Of a DNA stretch of 64,000 nt, positions 55,624 through 64,000 are shown piece after piece. Positions within the stretch are counted from its first letter, which is position 1. Every line of letters starts with the position of its first letter. The notes under the pieces are model-generated. The model searched no databases. It saw only the letters and a list, made by a program, of their open reading frames with translations, and was not told the origin of the DNA. Origin of the DNA: Amoebophrya sp. A120 (Eukaryota; Sar; Dinophyceae; Syndiniales; Amoebophryaceae); NCBI GenBank assembly GCA_905178155.1, contig CAJINV010000020.1, positions 186,001-250,000 on the forward strand, in the 5' to 3' direction. The position numbers and the translations under genes were made by a program.

Positions 55624-58158
55624 TCACGCGTCTCTGCGCGCCGTGGTGCTTAAGCCAATATCGAAGGCACGCCGCAGCGGTGCCAGTGTTAGCCGAGTAA
55701 TGGACGACGAGATATCCAACAAAAAAACTGTGCTAGTGTAATTCTCTTTGGCCGACAGCATCACAGATTTGCTCTACATGACAGAGAAAACCTGTGATGC
55801 GTGGCTTGTAAGGGAAAACACACATGAAGAGAGGACTTCATGTTTGTCTGGCATGACAGGTGTAACAAAACACTGTTGCATGTTTATTTGCATGACAGAT
55901 TTACACTTACACAGTTTTTTTCTTGCATACGGGAAGTCCGGAGTGTACTCCACTTCGTCATTGGGACGCCAGGCTGTGTACTCCGCGTCATCCTGGAAAG
56001 ATTCGGGCAACACGCCGCTCATAATATTTCGGATCAGCGGCAATCGCAGCTCTTTCAGCTGGTGGTGTTGGATTCGCAATTTCTGGTTTATTTCTTTCAA
56101 TATCAAATGCAGACATGTCTCGGTCCTCTGGAAGGGTGCGCGACTTGTCACGGAGTTTTTCCATGACCCATGAGGTCTGGAATGCAGGACCTATCATGAT
56201 AGACTCTGTGCGATCTCTATCATGCCTATCCTGCATGAGAAACTCCCTCCCAACTTGGTGAAGAAAAGTGGACGCCTTTAGGTTTAGGTAATCACGCAAC
56301 ACAGAGTTTTGCATGATTCAGATTTAGCATGACAAGTTGCATCCGTTCAGACCCAGACATACTTGCAAAGCATATTCAGCGTCAGCTCGTCTGCGGTTTT
56401 CCGCTCCAGCACGTCGTCGGGCATCATAGCCGACATTAGGTTATCCCGCCACCTCTCCCCGAAGATGTTCGTCCCCGCGTCCACACCCGGGAAGTGCGTC
56501 TTCGCCCCCGGGTACCCCGGCGGCGTCCGGCGCGGCCCCGACTCGTCCTGCAGAAAAGGCACGTGGTGGGTCTCGCAGGTGATCTGCAGCTCTTGCATTC
56601 GCATCATCAGCAGCATCTCGTGCTCCTTGTCCCGCTTCCGCTCCTCGGCGGTACGCTTGTCCGCCATCTGGTCTTGAATAATCATGCCCGCCGCCCGCAT
56701 GCTCAGTTTCGGCTTGTGCTTCTTCCCGCCCTCCGGCTGCGGGCCGCCGGACAGGGCCTCTTTCGCGCGGGACAGGATCAAATTGCTGAATTCCGTGTTG
56801 TCCTGCGGTTTTTCCTTTTTCTTCGCGAACACCACGTTCCGCGCCTTGTCGATGAAGTACTGCCTCAGGTTCTTTCGCATTCGGTCGAACACCTTGGGGT
56901 ATTTCTGCCGGTATTCGAACGCCTTTTGCCAGTACTGCACGTTCCGCTTCAGAATCTCCCGTTCGTACTCTGCGATGTCTGCGATCGGGTTCACCACCTC
57001 GTCCCGCTTGTCAGCGTGCTTCTTCTCCTCCATGTACGCCTTGTGCGCGGACCGCTGCGCCTTCTTCTCCGACAATAGCGCTCGGTTTTTGGCCTCCTGC
57101 CGCGCCGCCCGCTGTTTCTCCTCCTTCTTGGCCTGTCGCCGGTCGCTCGCGCGCTGCTGCGTCAGGGCTGCGTCGTTCGTCACAATGTGTACGTTCGCCC
57201 GATGGTGTGCTGCGGGGGCTCCGTCCTCGCGGTTGGCGGCGGAGGTCTGATTCTCTCCGCCCTGATCGTTGGCGACCGCGTTCAAACCTTCCTTGATGTG
57301 CTGGTCATGGCCTGGTTTTGCGGATGTTGCTGTATCCGGCCCGGTCACGGCGTCGTCCCCGGACGGAACAACTCCACGGAGCTTGTTCCCACGACCGTCG
57401 CTTGCCTTCATTCCGTACCACACCTTGTCGTGCATCAGTGCGTTTAAATCCTTTGCGTCCTTCTTCAACAACTTTGCGATGTTCATTTTCTCCAGGTGTC
57501 GCTTCCAGGCCTGTTCCACAAAGTCGATCCGCACGCCCCGTCGCTTTTCGTCGGCGATCTGCTCCTGTTCGATCGCGCGGTCCGCCCGCCGGCCCTTTTC
57601 CGACCCAGTGGTCCGCTCGGACCCGGTGGTGCTACCCATATCCGTATCAAATGTAAAAATGTCTGGGTCTGGAAGAATCCAACTTGTCATGCTGATTTTG
57701 GATTCTAAAGAAATCTGTATTGCATGAGCAGCAAAGAGAGCCCAAGCTTTGCTACACGGAAAGAGCATTTGCCATGCGGTATAGGCATCAGGAAGCCCTC
57801 GCAAAATCTGTGATGCTAGGGCATGCATCACAGACATCAGGAGTCATGCAAAATATGCATGACAAACGTGGCAATCTTCCAGACCCAGACATTTTTGCAA
57901 TCCATAATCCGACCGTCCGTCGGTCGTAATCGACCGGCGCAGCCACTCGTCCAGGCTGGCGTCCAGGGTGCGCTGGAACGCGTAAGTTTCCTGTTCCGAA
58001 ATCATGCGCGGTTGCGGCATCTGGTTCTCGAGCAATTTCGACAAAGCCCCGTGGTAGGCCAGCCGCTCGGCGCCGTCCGAGAACATCCGACCGGGGCCCC
58101 ACCGACTGTCATCGTCGGACACGAAGGCGACCCATTGCCCGTCCCAGTTGCTGAACAT
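55624..58158 (-). CDS. Charged coiled-coil protein of unknown function
   Basis: Start at ATG 58158 (MFSNWDGQWVAFVSDDDSRW). Four exons separated by three introners give about 620 residues. Exon 1 has a compact aromatic-rich N-terminus and a helix (FQRTLDASLDEWLRR). Exon 2 contains long Lys/Glu/Arg/Ala-rich helices likely to form coiled coil (RQAKKEEKQRAARQEAKNRA; EKKAQRSAHKAYMEEKKHAD), a conserved-looking block (EYEREILKRNVQYWQKAFEY, RQKYPKVFDRMRKNLRQYFI) and a Pro/Gly-rich region. Exon 3 gives LKEINQKLRIQHHQLKELRL and EYTAWRPNDEVEYTPDFPYA. Exon 4 (LLDISSSITRLTLAPLRRAF) ends at a stop at 55624-55626; its join depends on the least certain element (about 55728-55913). I recognise no family; a structural or cytoskeletal role is only a guess from composition. 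Confidence 0.6.
55728..55913. mobile_element. Introner-like element (AACTGTG...GTGTAA TIR)
   Basis: Ends AAAAAAACTGTGCTAGTGTA and TACACTTACACAGTTTTTTT are inverted repeats; the interior has repeated GCATGACAG motifs. It lies between exon 3 and a possible exon 4 of the coiled-coil gene. No clean target duplication is visible. Confidence 0.6.
56100..56374. mobile_element. Introner element, family 1
   Basis: TIRs ATATCAAATGCAGACATGTC and CAGACCCAGACATACTTGCA, with 4-bp duplication TTCA at 56096-56099 and 56375-56378; 275 bp. The interior resembles the reverse complement of 23656-23922 (shared GGTCTGGAATGCAGGACCTA and GCATGAGAAACTCCCTCCCA type blocks). Excision restores ADELTLKEINQKL. Confidence 0.88.
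57645..57906. mobile_element. Introner element, family 1, near-identical inverted twin of 25508-25758
   Basis: TIRs TATCAAATGTAAAAATGTCT then GGGTCTGGAAGA, and TCTTCCAGACCCAGACATTT then TTGCAATCCATA, with exact TSD ATCCG at 57640-57644 and 57907-57911; 262 bp. The interior matches the reverse complement of the 25508-25758 copy almost throughout. Excision restores TTDGRSDMGSTTGSER in the coiled-coil gene. Confidence 0.94.
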
Positions 58159-59241
58159 CTTCAGAATTCTTGCAGGAGCTCCTGTGCAGGTCGTCGTGGA
58201 TATTCTTGGCGGAGGAATTTAGTGCCTGATGTCACGCAACGGTCACAACAATTCGCGAAATGCTGTTTTCAGCGACGATCTTTAGCAGAGTATGGAGCAC
58301 GTGACGTGGGAGCGCGTGAACTTTCATTTTCGTCGTTCTCCAAAAGAGGAGTGGGCTTTGCAGAGTCAGCAGATAGATCTGGTGTTCACAAGAAAAAAAC
58401 GTGTGGTCACAACAGCAGCTAATAGAACAAAGGCAGGACATCAGAATAGGGACGAGCAAAAGATGCGAGAATCTTTTTCTTTATTCAGTTCACAACGACA
58501 GAGCAAGTATTCACTATTGTCCCGATCGCCACGACATTGCCCGGAGTCAGCGAAGGCTTACAAGAACGACCAGTGGCGAAATAACCACTTCCTGCAGCAT
58601 GAAAGTCGAAAAATGATTTTCAGCCCGATTTCGAAAAGACACGTTAAAACTTGAATTACGATTAGGCATTCTCCAATTCCACAGGTTGATTTACCGACGA
58701 CCTTCGAGTTAGACTGAGTGTCAACAATTGCTGCACCTGCACAGCTACAGTAGATCGGCGGCAAAAGATGAAAATTGTAAAGCCATCTTTCGAAGGCATC
58801 CACCTGACAAGTTCCGAACCGGGTCGATGCAGTGGAAGCGTTTTATACCATTGCCTCAGATTAAAGAAACGACCATTACAAGAACTCGAATCATGTTTAC
58901 TTCTCCGACCTCGAACACTCCAGCATCTCAGTTTTGCTCTTATCAGAACGACCGCCGTTCCAAGCCCTAACGGAGGCAGTTTCTTTTTTTAGTTCGAGAT
59001 CATCAGACTTGCCCAATTCACCTCAAAGTTCCAGAAGGTCGTCGGTAAAGTGCAGCGCGCTTGCAACTGAAGAAGCTACTAAACTCACTCACACGATACG
59101 CCCTTGTTCTAAAAGTGCAACGGTGAATGTACAACACTCGTCCTTGTTCGCAGATTATAGATTTACATCACACACAGATCGTCCAATTGAGGAATAGTTC
59201 CTCCTCCTTTGTTTCGCAATATCCACGAAGATCAAACCCGC
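58159..59241. other. Intergenic spacer
   Basis: Upstream flank of the coiled-coil gene and downstream flank of eL37. No gene seen on either strand. Confidence 0.45.
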
Positions 59242-60047
59242 TTACTTGGCACCAGCGCGGTTCTTGGTGCGGTCCTTGGGGGTCGTGCCCTCACGGAACT
59301 GGTTCTTCGCCTTACGCGGGATGGTCTTCAAATAGCGGCAGCGGCCCGTTCCGGTGGTCTTACGACGGATAGCCTTCTTAGACCAGTTGTACCTGATTTT
59401 GGATGAGAATTTAGATATGTGGGTTAACGAACGTTTTGTTCAGGACTATGATCTAAATCTTGACGTTTAGGACAGAGAAGTGCCTATATTTTCTGTACAC
59501 TCCATGGTTTGACCCGGTGGTTTGGCCAAAAAGCTGACCCTGTACTTTTCAAGAAAAGCTCACCCACCGCGACAAGGAATATGGAGCGCTTCGTGCGTGG
59601 GAGCTGTAAAAAGCTCAACCAAAAGACACACGAATTGATTTAGGACTTTGCCAAGCTCGCACCACTAGGGAATGTCTTGCATTCAGTAGGCGAAAAAATG
59701 ACATCGCGACTCAAGAGGAATATTGAAGTGAGTCGCATCAAGTCCGACAGACGGGAAAAAATTATTCCAGCACTGCTCTCACTCATCTTTAATTGTTCTT
59801 CACAATATTATCTCGTGGACAACATTAAGGTCCCTTCGCTCCCACAAGGGAAGGTGCAGATAGAAGCATATCTAAATTTAGAAAAACATGAAATCAAAAA
59901 AACTCCATACGTTCGGATCTTCTTGCTCGGGTAGCCGCACCTACCGCAGCGCTTCTTCTGCAGGTGGAAGGCGCGAGCGCCGCAACGGATGCACAAGCCA
60001 TGCGAGTGGCTGTTGTGCTTACCCATAGAACTCGTACCCTTCGTCAT
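59242..60047 (-). CDS. RPL37: 60S ribosomal protein eL37
   Basis: Two exons give a 95-residue protein. Exon 1 starts at ATG 60047 ([20 protein letters not shown]). Exon 2 (from 59392) gives [40 protein letters not shown] and a basic tail, stopping at 59242. The intron (59393-59910, GTATGG...ATCAG, 518 bp) is canonical and splits a Thr codon. The zinc-binding cysteines are at residues 19, 22, 34 and 37 (C-x2-C...C-x2-C), and TKGTSS and KIRTYNWS are family-invariant motifs. eL37 is a small zinc-finger protein of the large ribosomal subunit that contacts 5.8S/25S rRNA near the exit tunnel. Length agrees with the family (about 90-97). Confidence is very high; this is the best-anchored gene in the window. 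Confidence 0.97.
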
Positions 60048-61122
60048 CTTGGCAGAGCGTGGTTTTGTGAGTAACTAAATCTGTGTGTGTCTGCAAACTC
60101 GATCTGTGACGATCCGGTCTGATCTGACCCTACAAAACTAGGCAGAAAACCCAGTTTTGGTCCCTGTTTGGTAGTGATTGAAAAAGGGAGGAAAAGGTGA
60201 TTCGGAAGGTAGAGACAGACAGCGACTGACAAAGCTAATGTCTGCGTCAAGATCTTACAAGCAGAGATCCACCAAAATTTAGAATTTAGATCCGCCGCGT
60301 TTTCGTGGGCTGAAACGACAGATCTGCACTGATCTTTCTCTTCCATTTTCTGGGGATGTAGTAGACTGGATCTGTTGCAGCTGTATTGATTTTGCTGACC
60401 GTTTGTAAAGTTTCTGCCTTCATCTGAATTTCGCTGTAGGGGTGGGACAAGCAAAACTACTTCCAACTACATCAGACCGACGTCATTTAGATCCGATTTA
60501 GATCTGGCACGCTGGCTACTTCATAACGGGTGCAGGCTGGACGCGATCTTTGCTGCGTGATAAAATCGATCTTTTTTGTCTATGCGTGAAGTACGAGTTT
60601 CGATCTTTTTCGACGTCCATTTCGGATCTAAATCACGGCAATTTCTCGTCTGGTACAACGAGTTTTAGTACCTACTTCTGGAAAGTTTCCTGTGTCATTC
60701 GCGCCTCTGGAACTTTCATTTCAGGTAGTAAGAATCCCACGAGAACCGCAACACAAAAATACAGCCCGGCTTGTGAGCACTCAGCGCAATCGAGCCATTA
60801 GCTTCACTTTGCTTTTCGTACTAACGCTACTGTACATTCCAAAAACCAGTAGTACTGGTTCTGCGATTCGTTTAGATCAAATCTCTGCGCTCTGTCGAGT
60901 AAGGTCGTGTCTAATGTAGGGTTGCTTCAGTACTGTAGTAATGTTCGTTGATTTCGTGTCACTAGATGTACGTTTTGTTCTCGTAGTTTCGCCCTCTCCA
61001 GTCAACAAGGTTGCAACTGCTCTGTCAAGATTTTCCAAAGTAAGTAAATCTTTATGCTGTTGCACCACTCCTTGCCCTAACTTCAAAATCACTCGTCCCT
61101 GCCGGAGCCCCATCCCGGCAGT
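60048..61122. other. Intergenic spacer, upstream of eL37, with recurring TTTAGATC
   Basis: No gene seen. The motif TTTAGATC or its complement GATCTAAA occurs at about 60290, 60486, 60496, 60625 and 60870 (and once at 59449 in the eL37 intron). It could be a regulatory motif of this ribosomal-protein promoter or a chance AT-rich recurrence. No TATA box or splice-leader acceptor can be assigned securely. Confidence 0.35.
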
Positions 61123-63670
61123 TTACGCACCGCACTTTCGCCGCTTCGGGCTGGAGGTGCGTCCCTTGCAGGTGTCCGCGCTTGTGAAGGGGGTTTTCAC
61201 GTCCGCCTGGCACCCCGACTTCCTGCCCGGTTGCTCTTCCGAGTGCGACGGCGCGTTAAATCGTTCCTTGTCGTACGCCTGTTCGTGCACGCCCGCGACC
61301 GCGCGGCCGCTGGCGTCCGCCCGGTTCTGGAAGCTGGCGTCCCACTTCAACGCAGTTTCCGAGGAGCACGCGATCGAATCCTGCCACGCAACGCACTCCA
61401 TCGCGGAAACGTTGTGCTCGCCAAACAGCTCTGAAAAGATGTCGCGATACAGGTAGGCCTCCTTCGTTTTCGGCGTCTTTTGCGGAAATCTGGGAATGTG
61501 TATGATGTGGTGTTAACATTTAGAAGTTGCTCAGCTCCTCGCTTCTTCTCAAAGGATTCTTTTCAAGATGTTCAAATGGCTGCGAGTCGACAGTAAGAGT
61601 TGTTCATCTTGCTGCAACTATTGCTCGGCAGTATTAACTGAGGCAGAATGCTCTTGGCAGGAATCGCATGCCCGCACCCCTGCCTTCGCATCGTTGCAGA
61701 TCTCTACTAGCGGCCGGGACACAGCGATGATTTAGAAAATTTAGAACTCACGGCTATGTTGCTCTTCGGTCTAGTACCCTTTCTGCTACTACGTATAGAA
61801 AATATCCTACGTTACAGAAGCAATGACAAAACCATATCCGTACCCCTACCTGAATCTGGCCGCTTCCATTTGCTTGTCCGAGATGATTTTTTCGGCGTGC
61901 TCCTGAATGGCGTCGATCCAGGAGTACCCCACCCCGTCCGAAAACTGTTCCTTTTGCCGCCACAGCACGTCCTGGGGCAGGTAGGGGTCTTTTTCCACGT
62001 CAAACGCCTTGCGCAACAGGTACTTCTCGCACCGGGGCTTTCCCGTCTCTTCGTCGCGGCACATCTTCTGCGCTGGGTCCATGGAAAACGCAAAGTCCAG
62101 AAACCTGCGGTCCAAGAAGGGCACCCGCGCCTCCAGACTCCAGGCCATCGTGGCCTTGTTCGCGCGGAGACAATCGTACTTGGACAGCTGCGCCACCTTG
62201 CGCAGCGTTTCCTCGTGAAATTCCTCACGGTTGGGCGCCTTGTGGAAGTAGAGGTACCCGCCAAAAATCTCGTCCGCGCCCTCACCGGAGAGCACCATTT
62301 TGATGCCCGTGGCCCGGATTTTTCGGCTCATCAAGAACATCGGGGTGGAGGCCCGGATCGTGGTCACGTCAAAGGTTTCGATGTGGTAAATCACCTGTTG
62401 TGTGGTGGGGAATGTGACCACGGGGATAATTCTTCTGTTTTTGCAAAATGTAAAGAGCGCACTACAAGAATAGGTGCTGCATTGACATTCACCTGCACGG
62501 TTGGTTCTTCTGTGGAAGCGAATTTACGCAACTCGTCGTACCGAGTTTGCATATCTACGCAGTTTTACTCTACCCGCAACAAGCGGCACCTGTTCCGGAC
62601 TTCCAAGCTCCTGCATTTTCACAAGACCTAGCACCACCTAGAGTAGCAAAGTACCTCTCGCAGCGCGTCGATTCCCTGCTGCAAGGTAAAAGTGTAGGCG
62701 TGATGCACCGTTCCGAGAAAATCCGCTACTTGCTTTGCCGCCTTGTGGTCGGGACTGTTTTCGAGGCCGATGCAGAAGGAGTGCAATCGCGAAAGTCGCA
62801 GCGGTGCCTCCGACCCGCTCTGTGCGCACTGATCGGCGCCCTGCGCGCGGATGGCCTTGGCCGTGATGGAAGCAACCAGGGAACTGTCCAATTTATGCAT
62901 GGGAAATACGGGGCTCCGCTAGTCTGAAAAGAAGTAGATTTTTTGTACGTTCAGTTTAATTTCCACGCGAGGAAGGGAGCACATTGCGGTACTATTAGCG
63001 CGAAACAACGCTGCCTCACTGTTGGTACGCTCAGAGCGACTCCGCGACGTTGCGGACTACGCATAACCAGAGTAATTCCTAAAACCTGTGGTGCCTACGT
63101 GCGCATTCTAGAACACTGCATTGTGCGTATTCATCCGAGAGTTTCTGCATGACAAGCTAAATCCACCGTCTCCTTCTTCCAGACCCGCGGAACATGAACA
63201 TCGTATTTCCCGTGCATACAAGCCTCCCGACAGCAAAACTCCGTACGGCACGTCCGCCATTAGATGGGATTTCACGGAGTCCTCAAAGGCGTGCCGCAGC
63301 TCCGCTGGCGTGATGCGCTTCTGTGGCGGCGGCGGGTAGGCGCTGAGGACCTTGTGGTCCTGCAGAAACCAGGCGGTTTTGCTGTCGCCGACTAAATACG
63401 GCTCAAACTTCTGCGTTCGCGAGTCGTACACCATACCGGGCGGAAATTCGTGGAACTGCACGCACTCCTTGACCAGCACCTTCATCTCCGACGCCACCCA
63501 GAAACTGCCGTCCTTCCCCTGGCCGTAGTAGAGGGGGATAATCCCGATCGCGTCCCGGGCCACCACGAAAGCCCCCGTTCGCTCGTCCAGGATCACGCAC
63601 CCGAACATGCCGCACACCTGGTTCTTTTTCAAAAACTCCGCGCCGTCCCGCGCGTAGAGGTGGAGAAGGT
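61123..63670 (-). CDS. Asparagine synthetase (glutamine-hydrolysing), N-terminus beyond right edge
   Basis: AsnB-type enzyme: aspartate + glutamine + ATP gives asparagine. In order on the minus strand: end of the glutaminase domain ([61 protein letters not shown]); the synthetase PPi-loop [12 protein letters not shown], split by an introner; [95 protein letters not shown]; and [39 protein letters not shown]. Introns after LRE (about 62405-62655) and after RFR (about 61495-61855) are GT-AG. A Lys/Ser-rich C-terminal extension of about 45 residues follows the normal end. The N-terminal nucleophile Cys (MCGI) is not in the window: sequence right of about 63670 looks intronic. Confidence 0.92.
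62892..63218. mobile_element. Introner element, GGGAAATACG TIR family, in the asparagine synthetase PPi-loop
   Basis: Inverted ends TTTATGCATGGGAAATACGG and the reverse complement of CGTATTTCCCGTGCATA, with direct repeat CAA at 62889-62891 and 63219-63221; about 327 bp. Excision restores the catalytic SGGLDSS motif exactly. Confidence 0.85.
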
Positions 63671-64000
63671 GTTGTGGAATGGAAAATTTGTTTTGTTTCC
63701 TCCGACAACAAGAGTGAATCGATACAGAGCTGCCTACACAAGCATACTAGCGCTTGCGCGTTTTATACAAACTCTACTTGTTGCCTTGTCGTGGAAGTAC
63801 ATATACAAGTGGAACATCCTCGTCCTCCGATGAAATTACTCACCAAACACAAAAGGAATGGACCCTGCTGATGTTGTGGCACACTTACAAAAAAGCCTCC
63901 CAAACTGTGGTAGCTACTTCTAACCGTTCTTTCTTTTCCTCCAAGACCAAAAGTGATTCTCCCCTGTTGTGTGGAAAAAACGAATAATAATCCCAGTTGA
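63671..64000. other. Probable intron of asparagine synthetase
   Basis: AT-rich, no open frame matching the missing glutaminase N-terminus. It is expected to be the intron upstream of the LYARDGAEF exon; the first exon(s) lie outside the window. Confidence 0.45.

Noticed and set aside
59209..59406. Plus-strand frame over eL37 exon 2
   Set aside because: Antisense shadow; the minus strand encodes an unmistakable ribosomal protein.

Overview
This is a eukaryotic nuclear window, most probably from a dinoflagellate-lineage alveolate, and the best fit I can offer is a syndinian parasite of the Amoebophrya type. That assignment is inference. It rests on three things. Nearly all recognisable genes lie on the minus strand as a one-way array. 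Canonical GT-AG introns sit beside many non-canonical introns. Most of the non-canonical introns are short mobile 'introner' elements with terminal inverted repeats (TIRs) and 3-6 bp target-site duplications (TSDs), as established knowledge describes for Amoebophrya. I saw no bacterial, organellar, tRNA or rRNA genes.

Layout. 0-1.3 kb: 5' part of a leucine-rich-repeat gene, cut by the window edge inside an introner. 3.0-3.9 kb: glutaredoxin-like gene. 6.3-9.3 kb: large protein of unknown function with a C-terminal membrane anchor. 9.3-14.9 kb: GC-rich, repeat-rich, gene-poor block (polypurine tract, tandem repeats, a large hairpin) with one doubtful small gene. 14.7-17.6 kb: acidic Ser/Lys-rich multi-exon gene(s). 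19.95-24.65 kb: INCENP-like chromosomal passenger protein, copy 1. 25.1-26.6 kb: small possibly myristoylated membrane protein carrying three introners. 27.5-30.0 kb: F-box protein. 30.7-35.1 kb: INCENP-like copy 2. 35.4-38.0 kb: J-domain/ankyrin fusion. 38.6-40.5 kb: kynurenine-aminotransferase-like enzyme. 42.2-49.4 kb: giant SNF2/RING (Rad5/HLTF/SHPRH-like) ATPase. 50.6-52.3 kb: TK1-type thymidine kinase. About 53.6-54.7 kb: the only plus-strand gene. 55.6-58.2 kb: charged coiled-coil protein of unknown function. 59.2-60.0 kb: ribosomal protein eL37. 61.1 kb to the right edge: glutamine-hydrolysing asparagine synthetase.

The genes are housekeeping and regulatory (mitosis, DNA repair and ubiquitin, nucleotide and amino-acid metabolism, translation) and do not form an operon-like pathway. 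The most striking content is the introner system. At least fourteen elements of several TIR families interrupt coding exons. In most cases, removing one element plus one TSD copy restores the reading frame exactly. One element splits the Aurora-binding IN-box of INCENP copy 2, at a site where copy 1 has no intron. Two near-identical elements lie in opposite orientation in genes 32 kb apart, which indicates recent spread in either orientation.
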